Of a stretch of 64,000 nt of DNA, positions 46,887-58,400 are shown one piece after another (the stretch's first letter is position 1; the number at the start of each line of letters is the position of its first letter). The stretch covers positions 111,326,328 to 111,390,327 of the forward strand of contig CM019064.1 of NCBI GenBank assembly GCA_009667805.1. Direction: 5' to 3'. The stretch comes from Leptobrachium leishanense (Eukaryota; Chordata; Amphibia; Anura; Megophryidae). A program made the translations under genes and the position numbers. The notes under the pieces were generated by a model. That model did no database searches and was not told where the DNA came from. It saw only the letters and a program-made list of their open reading frames with translations.

Positions 46887-48120
46887 CCACTTCAATGCGG
46901 AGGACGCGCTCAGCGCGTCCTCCGCATTACCGCTGGTATGCGGAGGACGCGCTGAGCGCGTCCTCCCATTGGGGTCAGCGTTCGGCCGGGTTCCGGCCGA
47001 TCGCTGGCCCCTCCAGTGCGGGCTGACATCCTCGATGTCAGCCGCGCATCCGGAACCGCAGCCGCTGGAATTAGGTGTCATCGTGGCAGCGCGATGACAC
47101 CTAATTCAGGCGCCCCCCCCGCATGTGCGGAGGAGGCGCCTGAAAGGGAGGGGGGGAGGTCCTTTGGACCTCTCTCCCTCCCGATCGGCGGCGTTGCGGG
47201 GGTTAACCCAGGCACCATTTGGAAGGGCACAGCCTGCCCTTCCAAATGGTGCCTGGCATTAACCCCTAGGGAGCTGGATCGCGAATCGGCGCTGAAAAGC
47301 GCCGGTTCGCGATCCTTTCCCGGAGCTGGCCCACATCTTGGATGTCGGCCAAGCCTCCGGGAACTCCCCCTGAGGACTGGCGTCATCGTGCGTAGCACGA
47401 TGACGCCAGTCCTGGACTTAACCCCTAACTGCCACCAACGGTGGAGATAGGGAGTTCCAATGAACTCCCTATCTACCGATCCGTGGCAGCTAGGGGTTAA
47501 AGTTTGGTATGGTTAGATCGGCCAGAGCATGGCCGTTCCAACGATACCAAACACTACTGTGAAAAATTTTGTCAAAAAAAAAAAAGAAAAATAAAAATAA
47601 ATTTTTTTTAAAAAGAAAATTATAAAAAAAAAAAAAAACTTTTTTTTTCTTTTTTTTGGTTTGTTAATGCAGCAATATTGTGCCCATTTCAATTATAATG
47701 TGAACAATGATGCTGCACTAACGATTTTTGTATGCGGTGCGTTTGTTAAAAATAGTGTAATTTTCCCCCAAAAAAAATGTAACGAGACCCCATCTCTAAT
47801 TTTTTTTAACAAGCGCACCCCATACAAAATATAACCGCAATTGCTCGCATGTTAAAATGTGAAAAAAACCACTTTACACATTGTAAATTATTGAAAATAC
47901 ATATTTTATTGCATTTTTTGTTATAATATACAGACATGACATAACGTATACATATAATAATGACATATTATGAATCTACCGAGTCTGACAGAAAGAACGA
48001 TATATAATATGTCTGGGTAATATACTAAAATAAGCCTTCAAAACACGTTTAAACATGATGAGCAAAACCGGTAAAAATGACCTCAGCACAGGGGCGGGAA
48101 AAGCCTCAGCAGCGAAAGGG
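46887..48120. mobile_element. TTAA-type (piggyBac-like) element with a chain of hairpins, copy 2
   Basis: It lies between TTAA at 46883-46886 and TTAA at 48121-48124. The left end CCACTTCAATGC and the complement of GCAGCGAAAGGG form an imperfect CCCTTT-type terminal repeat. Removal of the element plus one TTAA restores CAGCCAATCAGAATTAAGAA, which is present uninterrupted (complement) in family D copy 1 at 1344-1366 and again at 1521-1543. 46894-47552 is a series of about a dozen hairpins. 47560-47660 is A/T homopolymer-rich. 47670-47830 holds two more inverted repeats. No transposase is encoded. Confidence 0.9.
46894..47552. repeat. Array of consecutive hairpins
   Basis: Perfect or near-perfect inverted repeats follow almost end to end: 46894-46928 (17-bp arms, perfect), about 46938-46968, 46972-47010, 47018-47045, 47068-47107 (16-bp arms, perfect), 47107-47142, 47146-47182, 47209-47255 (21-bp arms, perfect, 5-base loop), 47276-47315 (18-bp arms, one mismatch), a weaker one near 47319-47362, 47373-47413 (19-bp arms, perfect, 3-base loop), 47418-47500 (nested pair) and 47503-47552. 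The loops are short and the stems unrelated in sequence. Confidence 0.9.
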
Positions 48121-48693
48121 TTAAGAACCACAATTATCTCACGTTACGTTTTTGCGCCTGTCAAAGTAAATCTGTGCATATATGCTGCAGCAATAATAAA
48201 TGCACACACAACTTCTCCATTTTATTGTTTGGGTATGAGTAGAATGTGTAACTATACTTTGCAGCAATTTTTTTTTGGACTGGTGTATTTGGTTTCGGCC
48301 AGGTTGTTCAGATTTGCCATTAACATAACACCAGCTTTTAGGAGTTGCTAAATTTATGCTCGTAACGGCTATGTGTTAAATCCTGCGCATAGATTATAAT
48401 ACCATCCGCGTACCAGCGTTCACTCATGTTTGCGCTCACAATGTTAAGTATAGGACGCACGCAGTACAGTACGCTCATGCAGGGTTCACGGAGGTTCACC
48501 TGCAGTAGGCGAATACGCGTGTTTGTTGCGCTGACATTGTTATACGACATTCAGCGCAGTGGGTTTTACCCCTCGCATTAATGTGTTTTTGTGCCGGCGC
48601 AAACAATTGCGTGAAGATTGTAATAGGGCCCATAATCTGAAGTAGACCATATTGAAAGAGGGGAGAGAAGAAGATAACATTGAGGGTGTATGG

Positions 48694-48814
48694 AAGGGCT
48701 GTAAAATTCTGGTCCCTCAGATGTTTCTGAACTACAATTCCCATGATTCCCTGGCCATCTATTGCACTGAAAGAACTCTGGGAATCTGGGATGGTCAAGA
48801 GTTTTACAGCCCTG
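48694..48814. mobile_element. hAT-type MITE, 121 bp
   Basis: An exact 8-bp duplication GTGTATGG (48686-48693 and 48815-48822) flanks AGGGCTGTAAAA on the left and its complement on the right, the right end being CAGGGCTGTAAAACTC when inverted. The first base of the left end has changed. The internal ACTACAATTCCCATGATTCC is typical of short hAT-derived elements. There is no coding capacity. Confidence 0.85.
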
Positions 48815-49000
48815 GTGTATGGCCTTTATGCAAATTTACATATTTAAGCCACAATAGCTTATGTGGATAAGATAAAATAAAATTGCTGCAGATTTTTTAA
48901 TTTTCCAAAACGACTGAATTTGGGCTATAATTTAAAATTTCCTGATCAAATCCTCATTTTACTGATTAGCCTAGATAATATGTGTCCCTGAATTGTAATT

Positions 49001-50090
49001 CTATTCAATTTATTTATAAATGACCTTGAGATAGACATCGAAAGTCATGTATCAATGTTTGCAGAGGAGACAAAACTAGGAAAAGTAATACAATGTGAGC
49101 AGGATGTTACTTCGCTGCAGAGGGTTTTAGATAGATTGGGGGACTGGGCACTTAAATGGCAGATGAAATTTAATGTAGATAAATGCAAAGTTATGCACTT
49201 TGAAGTGATGAAAACACAAGCAACTTATACCTAAATGGTACGGAGTTAGGGAAATCAAAGCCGGAGAAGGATTTGGGAATAGCCATAGACATCAAACTAA
49301 GTAACACTGTCCAATGTCAAACAGCCGCCAAGGTCAGCAAGGTGTTGGCATGCATTAAAGGGGGAATTCACTCTCGGGATGAAAACATAACTTTGCCTCT
49401 GTATAAATTAATGGTAAGACCAAACCTTGAATATGCTGTGCAATTTTGGGCACCTGTCTAAAGAAAGGATATTATAGCGCTAGAAAAAGGGCAGAGACGG
49501 GCATATAATTTAATAAGGGGAATGGAAGGTTTAAGTTATGAGGAAAGGCTAATAAGCTTAAACCTGTTTAGTTTAGAGAAACGGCGCCTTAGAGGGGATC
49601 TGATAACTTTATATAAATATATACGGGGCCATTATTAACCAATGTCTGGAAACCTTATCATTAATAGGACTATACACAGGACACGAGGTCACCAATTTAG
49701 AGTGGACAAAGGGAAATTCAGCCTAAAGCACAGGAAGGGTTATTTTACAGTGAGAACAATAAAGCTGTGGAATTCTCTGCCTGTTGTGGTAGTTGGGTCA
49801 GGGACTGTACTGACTTTTAAAAATTGACTGGATGACTTCCTGCAAAAAGATAATATTAAGAGTCATAATATTTAATATGTGGTTAAAAGCTTCTTGATCC
49901 AAGAAGAAATCTGATGCCATTCTGGGGTCAAGAAGGAATTTTTTCCCAGTGTGTTGAATATTGGCGAGCGTTTCAGACTGGGTTTTTTTGCCTTCCTTTG
50001 GATCAACAGAAGTAGGTAATGTGTATGTGTGAAAGGCTGAAACTCATGGACACTTGTCTTTTTGCAGCCTATGTAACTAAGTATTAGGCA
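49001..50090 (+). mobile_element. CR1-type LINE, 5'-truncated
   Basis: The fragment starts within the reverse transcriptase and runs into a 3' end with GCAGCCTATGTAACTA. The encoded motifs (see the pseudogene) and the 3' end fit the CR1 group. The 5' portion, including the endonuclease, is absent. I found no clear target duplication. Confidence 0.8.
49004..49826 (+). pseudogene. CR1-type reverse transcriptase, 3' fragment
   Basis: Reading starts FNLFINDLEID, the end of RT motif B. FAEETKLGK follows at about 49058, the place of the catalytic F/YADDTK motif, with both aspartates changed to glutamate. Then come LQRVLDRLGDWALKWQMKFN, KPEKDLGIAIDIKLS and LYKLMVRPNLEYAVQFWAPV with a stop (about 49459). 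After it come [30 protein letters not shown], then FSLKHRKGYFTVRTIKLWNS and LPVVVVGSGTV, the typical C-terminal end of CR1 proteins. Several frame changes and stops are present. The enzyme is dead by truncation, loss of the catalytic aspartates, frameshift and stop codons. Confidence 0.85.
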
Positions 50091-51217
50091 AATATTATCC
50101 CACAAATTAAGAAATGATGTTGTGTGCATACTTTACATTTCACACTTCTGTTATATAGCAGAAGGGCAGACAATAACATTATTTAGATCCACTTAACACA
50201 CTTCTGAACAAGGTGTGTTTCAGGAATACTTTATAAATGACTCGAATAAACTGCAGGTTACAAATAGAAACAAATGAATGAATGTGTTACCAGGTGTCGA
50301 GCATTAAAACATGATCAAATTAAAGTCTTAAGTTTGGATACTATTACTCAACTGCTTTCTATGATGATCTATCATTCTCAATCTCATCCTCCACACTATA
50401 GTTCCCTAACTCCCCACACTTCACCATGTCCGTAGTGGTATGTTATATGGGACTTGTTGCTCATCCATCACAAGAGCATATTTTATATGTTTAAGTAATA
50501 AACATATACAAGAACATCATCAGTTTTGTCCACCTAGGAACTCCAAAGTACAGTCTCAATATGTATACATTTTTTCAGCAATTCTATTTCATCCACAATA
50601 TAAAATATAGCAAAACCAGCAGAGTGGTTTATTCCAAATCAACAAATACAGAAAAGTATGTGGTTTCTAGGCTGGGTTGCAAACCAGGACTATTCTATGA
50701 TTTATAGTGGTGTGTGTATGTTGCAAGCGATGGTGGGTGAATCAGCAATAAGTCTCTTTATATTGCCACTTGTACATAATGGACGAGATGTTGAATAATG
50801 TTTTTCAGCAATATAGACGCTAACACGCAAGGTAATATGTTTGATTAAGATCTGCAGTATTTGCTGAGCACATAATGACTTGAAAGTGCAAACCTCTCTG
50901 GTGTAAGTGTTTTGTAATCATCTATTTTCATTACTAGAAGTGAAGACCTAATCTTATAATATATATGGAGACAGATAAACACAACACAGAGAATTCACAG
51001 CACTCCACCTTACCATACATCAAAGATTTCAAAATACCTGAATTAGGGCCAGATTACATCCCAAACGCTGATTGCAGCAAACAGATATGTAAGTGTTAAT
51101 GTCAGGATAAGTGAATTTAACGGAAAAAATCCGTTAGCGTACTGGTGACTAAACCTGCAGGCACAGGTTTTCCCCGTTAGCATCCCAATTTTAGTGCAAA
51201 TAATGTAATGTAGTCCA
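50091..51217. other. No gene recognised
   Basis: AT-rich sequence. The part from 51047 (GGGCCAGATTACATCCCAAA, then AACGGAAAAAATCCGTTA) has the texture of the family F hairpin repeats. No frame is credible. Confidence 0.4.
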
Positions 51218-51352
51218 TAGGTTTTAAATTGACAAAGGTATGGTTATCAAATATGATCATTTATTGCATGAACCTGCCACAACATCAATGTATCTCTTTG
51301 GTCATGTATGACCATTTTTTGTAAACTCTCTCGCCAATTTAAAATCTAAGTC
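51218..51352. repeat. Imperfect foldback
   Basis: TAGGTTTTAAATTG near 51218-51231 faces CAATTTAAAATCTA near 51335-51348. Further partial complementarity (TATCAAATATGATCA with GGTCATGTATGACCA) lies between. It is probably an old MITE. Confidence 0.4.
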
Positions 51353-51617
51353 AGGTGTTTCTACATATTTGAGATTATATATATATAATATATATATAAA
51401 CAACAGAATGGTTGCACTCAACCTAAACTAGCAACAACAGCAGGTGCATCTTAGACATTTAATAATAAATACCAAGTAGAGCACTCCATATCAATGAGCA
51501 CATTCTTCCATCTTATTCTGTAGCAAAAAAGCACAGTTTTAAAAAATATTCAAACGCCTGACTCAGGTAATAATTGATGGGGATTCAATTCACAAAATAT
51601 GATGATACTTTACTTAA

Positions 51618-51671
51618 GCCTGTCACAGTCACTAATGTCAACTATGGGATACATTGGTGACTGTAACAGCC
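51618..51671. repeat. 54-bp inverted repeat next to SINE copy 2
   Basis: GCCTGTCACAGTCACTAATG and the complement of CATTGGTGACTGTAACAGCC pair over about 20 bases with few mismatches around an 11- to 14-base centre. It abuts the T-rich tail of the SINE. Confidence 0.8.
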
Positions 51672-51900
51672 TTTTTTTATTTTGAGAAAGGATTTTACCA
51701 GGAAGGATACATTGAGATTTCTATCGTTTTCAAGTATGTCCTGGGTGGCAAGTATGTACCGTTAGGTGTCTTGCCCAAGGACACTTACTGGAGAGGTGCT
51801 CTTCGGGATCGAACCCATGACTCCACAGGCTTTCTCCACGCAGAGCAGTGACATTACCTCTACTCCACCCAGCCGGTACTCTACTTCACCCAGCCGGTAC
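51672..51900 (-). mobile_element. tRNA-derived SINE, copy 2
   Basis: On the minus strand the head contains an A-box-like TGGAGTAGAGG (complement of 51857-51867) and an exact B box GGTTCGATCCC (complement of 51805-51815). A central GTGTCCTTGGGCAAGACACC follows, and then a 3' block ending TCCTGGTAAAATCC and an A/T tail. The first 21 bases of the head are duplicated in tandem (51859-51879 and 51880-51900). The 3' block is nearly identical to 60407-60466 of the LINE. Pol III boxes look intact, so transcription is conceivable. Confidence 0.85.
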
Positions 51901-51917
51901 AGCAAAGTGTGATAATA

Positions 51918-53534
51918 CAGTTGTGTTCAAAATTATTCAACCCCCAATGCTGTAAAGGGTTTTAGGGAATTTAGTGTACATTTGTAATTGTATTCAGAAT
52001 GAAATCCTACAAGGACTTTTTAAAGAACCATATGCAACTAAAATGACATCAATTGGTTTTGTAATACAGTAGTAAATGTTTCTTTTGTGAATTCTTCATT
52101 GACACAATTATTCAACCCCTTAAAGACTACCACTCTGAAGAACAGAGGTTCATTCAAGTGTTTCAATCAGGTATTGAAAACACCTGTGGATGTCACGGAG
52201 CAGCAATAAAGCATAATAAGCACCAATTAGGCAGCTTTAAAATAACTGTGATACTCAGCTCCTTCTAGACATTTACTGGTGTGGTTACAAACATGGTGAA
52301 GTCAAGAGAAAGGTCCAGGAAGACAAGAGAAGAGGTGATTACTCTTCACAGGAAGGGCAATGGCTATAAGAAGATTGCAAAGATGTTAAACATACCAAGA
52401 GAGACCATAGGAAGCATCATTCGCAAATTCAAGGCAAAGGGCACTGTTGAAACGCTACCTGGTCGTGGCAGAAAGAAGATGCTGACTTTGACTGCTGTGC
52501 GCTATCTGAAGCGTAGAGTGGAGAAAAGTCCCCGTGTCACTGCTGAGAAACTGAGAAAAGATTTGTCAGATGTGGGTACTGAAGTTTCAGCTCAGACAAT
52601 ACGGCGCACACTGCGTAATGAAGGCCTCCATGCCAGAACTCCCAGGCGCACCCCCTTGCTTTCTCCAAAGAATAAGAAGAGTCGACTGCAGTATGCCAAA
52701 AGTCATGTGGACAAACCACAGATGTTTTGGGATAGTGTTCTGTGGACTGATGAAATTAGAAGTGTTTGGGCCCATGGAGCAACGCTATGTTTGGAGGAGG
52801 AAGAACAAGGCCTATGAAGGAAAGAACACCTTGCCTACTGTAAAGCATGGCGGGGGGTCAATCATGCTTTGGGGCTGGTTTGCTTCTGCAGGTACAGGGA
52901 AGCTTCAGCATGTGCAAGGTACCATGAATTCTCTTCAGTACCAGGAGATATTGGATGACAATGTGATGCAGTCCGTCACAAACCTGAGGCTTGGGAGACG
53001 TTGGACCTTTCAAGTTCAACAGGACAATGATCCCAAGCATACCTCCAAGTCCACTAGAGCATGGTTGCAGATTAAAGGCTGGAACATTTTGGAGTGGCCA
53101 TCGCAGTCACCTGACTTAAATCCGATTGAGAACCTCTGGTGGGACTTAAAGAAAGCAGTTGCAGTGCGCAAGCCTAAGAATGTGCCTGAACTGGAGGCTT
53201 TTGCCCGTGACGAATGGGCGAAGATACCCGTAGATCGCTGCAAGACACTTGTGTCAAGCTATGCTTCACGTTTAAAAGCTGTTATAACTGTAAAAGGATG
53301 TTGTACTAAGTACTAAGATTGAATGTCACTTGGGGGTTGAATAAAACTGATAATGATGTGAGCACAGAAAAGACATTTGTGGTTATTTCATTATAAATGT
53401 TATGTTATATTTGTCTGACCTACACGTGCCTCTTTGATTTAATTGTAAGCAAGATGACTGAATGATCAAAATCAATGTCAAACTGGCCAAAACACTCAAT
53501 TTCAGTGGGGGTTGAATAATTTTGAACACAACTG
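51918..53534 (+). mobile_element. Tc1-like transposon, family 2, copy C
   Basis: The ends CAGTTGTGTTCAAAATTATT and the complement are flanked by TA (51916-51917 and 53535-53536). The length is 1617 bp. The inner motif ACACAATTATTCAACCCCTT is conserved as in copy B. The transposase is broken by one small deletion. It was inserted 17 bp beyond the head of SINE copy 2. Confidence 0.96.
52293..53316 (+). pseudogene. Tc1-like transposase pseudogene, copy C
   Basis: From ATG at 52293 ([15 protein letters not shown]) the frame matches copy B through both helix-turn-helix domains to LWTDE. Five bases are then missing around 52756-52758: copy B has GATGAAACAAAATTAGAACTG, here shortened to GATGAAATTAGAAGTG. 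The frame is shifted, and the remainder follows in another frame with [33 protein letters not shown] and DLNPIENLW to CCTKY at 53316. The D-to-E spacing is the canonical 34 (IKGWNILEW is present). A six-base insertion gives FQVQQDND. Apart from the frameshift this copy retains the core that copy B has lost. Confidence 0.95.
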
Positions 53535-53536
53535 TA

Positions 53537-54942
53537 GCTGAGTTTTAGCTGTAGGATGATGATAGTGCCCTTAGTATTTGTGTTTTCACTCATAACTCAC
53601 TAAGTTATAGTTTCCAATTTTCATCATTGTATTCCTGTTTATTCCTGGAACAAATGCCACTTTCCAAGCAGTGAAATGGATAATTTCAAACAAATGAATT
53701 ACCTTTTCAGACCCCCAAAGTGGAAGCAATTTTTCCTGTTTTCTTGTGAAAGCATTGTCTCACGAGTGCAGGCAATAAGATACAAATAGGTTGGGAATGG
53801 GTGGAAACAGGTGGAGTATCTGTCAATAGTGACAGGTTAGAGAGTCACCCAGCATGCAGACAAAACCCAGCTAAGCAAGGAAACCCCTAATCTGACAGGC
53901 TGGTCCTTAGAATGGCCAGAACTAAGCTGAATAGAGTATATGAACAATACATAGAAGTGATGAACCCATAGGGACAAGAGAGATGTTGCAGAACAAATAG
54001 AAAGCCAGAGGTTGGTACACAGAATCAGTATAATAAATAACATTCAGGGAATGTAGAGCAAAACTGAACTCCATATACCATAGCCAGGGTCAGTACACAG
54101 AATCAATATAAACCATACTGGGACAAGAGCAGAAATCAGAAACGAGAATACTTAGCCTGAAGTCAAACCAGGGGATCAAGAACATTCTTGTACCTATCAA
54201 AATTCTTTAATAAGTCCTTAACTTTGATAATCAGGAAAGAACTGAGGGGCCATTAGAAATCACAGCAGGGCACAGAGCTCATTCAATTGCTTCTATTTAA
54301 AGCTCTCCTAGGTATCGACCAGGTGCAGGAGTCCCAAATACTAGAATGCCAGAATGGTGTCCTCTCTGTCCAGGAAACCTCACCTCACACCACCAGCTGG
54401 CATGACAATTAGTGGCGGGCATTTGAGGCCCATACCTATAAAGAGTTTTACAGGAGGAGAGGGAGAAGACAGATCCAACCCAGAAATACAGATCATCAGA
54501 AGATCAGTTATCATAAGATATCCTCTCCCAGGTTAAGTATTATTAATTGAATAAATTCTGATATTTTTCTTTATTTTGTTATTCTGAGAGATATATACAC
54601 TCTCAGATAAATACCCATTGCATTGATTTGAATGTTTTAGGTACAATATGCTTATTAACATTTGTTACATTTTGAAATACTTCATTAAACCTCGCTATTT
54701 TGTATAGTCTCTGGGTGATGTTTAAAATAGGGGACTTAACTGTTCAGATGGAACTCTGCCAGAATACCAGAAATTGGTTTGCTTTTGGATGCTATTAAGT
54801 GCATTTGGGTTCCAGTAATTTTGCTTGTGTCTGTCGGAGTATATTTATTGAATGCTGTGCCATCTTAGGTCCACTTAGGCACATGGTCAATGGCCATCTT
54901 GGTAGTCACTGTGGCACATCTGCTACGTATGTAATGTATTGT
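53537..54942. repeat. Unassigned sequence with purine-rich repeat, copy 2
   Basis: 53870-54130 is homologous to 3340-3560 (AATCTGACAGGCTGGTCCTT and following blocks, later ATAGCCAGGGTC). A TTTAAAG-like tract comes at 54296-54303. The rest is AT-rich and anonymous. No gene is seen. Confidence 0.4.
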
Positions 54943-54944
54943 TA

Positions 54945-55425
54945 CTGTAGATACTATAGGGGTCGCGTTATATTCGAGAAATGGCGTTTAAGGAAAAAAA
55001 AAAACTTGACTTGCTCATGGATCCCAAGTCTCCCTGACTATCGGCGGGTGACGCGGTTGATGAGCTTGCCTGCTGGAGCCGGAGGTCAGAAAACGACACC
55101 TCCTGGCGTGCTGGCTATTGGCGAATGATTCACTGTGTTGGTCATCTTGCTCCGCCAGCCACCTTATCGCAAGTAAGAAGAAGGGTGGCCAGCGGCTTCA
55201 CACTTAGTAACAACTACAATCATTCTAGAGCAGAGAACCCTGGCCTGAGGTGTAAGCTGACTGTGTTAAGAAAACCTGGAAGGATTTTAATGGCTTCCCA
55301 GTACAGTATACTTTTAGAATTTTGCTCCTCGCATTATTTTCGAGTCTTGAATATTCTCTCATTTCCATAATAAATCTCTATCCATCGCGTTATATTCGGG
55401 CCGCCCTATACTCGAGTATCTACGG
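54945..55425. mobile_element. pogo/Tigger-type MITE, 481 bp
   Basis: The left end CTGTAGATACTATAGGGGTC and the complement of GACTATACTCGAGTATCTACGG-like sequence on the right form terminal repeats around GTAGATACT. Each arm also carries GCGTTATATTCG. TA flanks both ends (54943-54944 and 55426-55427). CNGTAGATACTCGA ends with a TA target are known for pogo-like elements. The interior has no transposase frame. Confidence 0.75.
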
Positions 55426-55427
55426 TA

Positions 55428-58400
55428 CTCTTTTTCCTGTCTTAACTATGAAAAGAATATAAAAATGAACATTAACTACTGGTGTGAGTATTACCTCTGA
55501 GAGTCTATAGGACTCCATGGAAGTTTGCTCTTCAAGGCGGTCTCGCGAGATTGTGCAGCGCCGATGAGTAATTGTGGAGGGACAAATAGCTCCCAGTCTC
55601 ACTCTGCTCCCGGTGACAAGAAGCAGCGGATCAGGATACTGTTCTCGCCATGGGATGAGAGGTGAATATCGGATTTATTGAAGGGGTTTTAGGGGGTGCT
55701 ACATGATTCTGGGAGTGCAGATTTTGTAGCGTAAGCTTTTTGGTGGTGCTAAAATTTGGCTGTCCGCAACCCTGTGAAATTAGCGCTAGCACTCTGGGAT
55801 ACCTTACGTATCGAAACACTAATGTAGGTTTGCACTCCCCATGTTAGGTATAGGATGGGCAAGGTACAGTAAGCTTGCGGAAGCTAGAGCAAAAAACGAT
55901 GCACAAACAGATTACTAATGGGGTAGAGTCAGGAAAGTAATATGGGGGGCATGCATTAAATATACTTATCCTGGCGCTAACACTTACATATCAAGATGCT
56001 AATGTATATGAATAGAAATTCTTATTTGCTGGCAAGTGATTGTAGGATTCAGTTATGGAACACTGCTTTACACCAATGGCTGGACCACCATCACGACCAA
56101 GGTGTCAAGTCACACCCAAATATACACACACATTAAATAGGTGTCCTTTTCTTCATCCAAATGTCTTTACCCAACAAAAAAGATAAGAAATTAAGTGAAC
56201 CATCAAAGCAGCTATAATTTATATTATTAAGGATAACAAAACAGGTTAACATTGTATAGGTCCATCCATTCCATTTCCATAGTGGAAGCATTAAATGTGA
56301 CCAGAGGTCATCATGCCTTGTCTTCCCTTAAACCTATATTCACTAAACTCTCTAATAGGTAAACTTCTGTATAATAGCGGTTTAAAAATACGGACTTAGC
56401 ATAGAAGCTATTTCACATCTGATGGTCTAGAATCAAGTAACATCTGCAGAGTGAGCTCGCAGTTAAACTGTGTACAACACACAGTGATACACCCACACAG
56501 CGGAACAGTAGTTGGCAGACACGGATAGCTACAGGCAAACGGCCTAATAGTTGAGAAGAGATTAGTGTGGTAGTAATGCTGTTGGCCTCATTTTGTGGTC
56601 AGTAATTTCCAAACCAAAAGCTCAACTAAATGTTATTATTGGAATGCAGACAAATTGCTCGTGTGAAGTGTACCGTAAGCATTTATGAATATCAAAGTAT
56701 TTTTTTTTCCACTTCATTTTAGGTTTAAAAATAAAATTAAAATTATTCAATATCAAAAGATGAAACAGATTTAGAGCACTTGGGTTTTAACCTTTGTAAA
56801 AGTATGTGTCAATGGTAATTACGCTACTTCAGTAAGACAAACATAGGGCAAGCCAGGCTAACGGGACCTGGTCCACTCTTATAAAAAAGGAGCTGGAGAT
56901 AAAAGTTATCAATCAGACGCAAAACGCCAGAGAAAAGACAAAGTGGCAGGAAGACGATTGCAAACTGGAATGGTCTTTCAGACTTATCTATGGAAATAAA
57001 AAAATTGACAATAGATAATAAACAGCAAATAGTCAGGAAAGGGAAACTAAAACACATCTCACATGAATGCATAAATAATGGAATTCATCCATTATATAGT
57101 AGGCTGCAGTGCAGAACAGAATAAAGGATAGCAGTGGAGGCATAAGAAATGAATAGAATATCAGATACCACAACAAAGAAAAAAGGAAGAAGGAGAATGT
57201 TACGAAAAAGGGTAAGAAGGAAGAGTAGGCGTGGGTTGGAGAGTGCAAAGCTTAAGATGTCTAAAATGGGAAAAAATAGGGAAGTGATCTATGGAGTTTT
57301 ACAGGTCTATTGACTAAAGGGTGAAGTTTGGAGAATTGTCAGGAGAAGCTGATTTGAAAAGTGAGATAAATGGAAGAATTTTCTGGTTTGGCTATTTTGA
57401 CCTAAATTTTTCACGTCTGCCACTTCTCCTGAGTTTCACCGTTAGTGAATAGACCTGTTAGTGCAAGATGTGCAGGGTGATTCATACAGACCTCAGTCCA
57501 AAGTTTTTGTTATACTCTTAAATTAATGGAAATTAAAGAAAGCATGTAGAAACATACCTAGTCTTAAGTTAAGCACATCCCATCACACAAAGTGCTGGAA
57601 GTGGCAGCTGTTTTCTGTTACACACATGTTGATGTGTCAGTGCATGTTGTTGCTAATGCATCTCAATGTTGTGTCAGTAGGATGTCATTCCTACTGTTAT
57701 CCGTTAAAGTGTCAGTTGTGTGAGTCTTGTTATGGTATATTTATTCCTTCAGACAGCCTCACAAAAAGTAGTTTGAGCTGGTAAGAGCTGGAAACTGGGC
57801 TGATCACAGGCCACAGACATGGTTCTCAAAAAACTCTGGATTGACACCACTGACTCACATGAGGTGTTGCATTGAATGCTATCTTGCTGGAATTATTAAT
57901 TAATAAGCCATTTTGCTCCATGGAAGTGGTATTTTCATGACTGTGCTTTTGTCGTGGCTGTGCTGCCACCTAGCGACTGCTTCTAGCAAGTGCTGTGATG
58001 TGCTCAACATAAGAGGAGGTATGTTCTTGAAACTCTCATTTTCTTTTATTTATGAGCTAAAATTACAGCTTTGGGTCAATATGAATCATCCTGTATAAAA
58101 GAAAACATGTTTATCTAAATACAAATATACTGCCAAGAAAAGTGACCGACCCATCACAATCTTCACTTTTGACATATAGCCCCGTAGACATTAATACCAA
58201 ATGCCATATCATCATTGAAAGCTGGTTCATAAGCTCTGTAAAGATCCAGTTGGACAACACTCCATGACCATTTTAAAGGACCTTCTAATTTCTTGCCACT
58301 TTTTTTATAAAATTCTTGACCAATGTTTAGTCCCATGGGCAAACCATAACACAATAAAAATGTAATACATGGTTATACTTTAACTAAATCTTGAAAAAAA

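Larger units (their letters stand above)
46652..48631. mobile_element. Foldback DNA element, family D, copy 2 (interrupted)
   Basis: The ends GGGCCCTATTACAATCTTCG (46652) and its complement, with small differences, ending at 48631 are flanked by ATA (46649-46651 and 48632-48634). The right arm 48340-48631 is homologous, in opposite orientation, to 849-1140. A TTAA-flanked element (46887-48120) is inserted. Without it, family D sequence would be about 742 bp. Confidence 0.85.

Noticed and set aside
47016..47450. 144-codon frame in GC-rich DNA
   Set aside because: It lies wholly in the hairpin array, where inverted repeats and high GC remove stops on both strands.
51800..51870. Possible tRNA gene
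   Set aside because: A and B boxes are present, but there is no acceptor stem or anticodon arm, and the sequence continues into a SINE body and tail.
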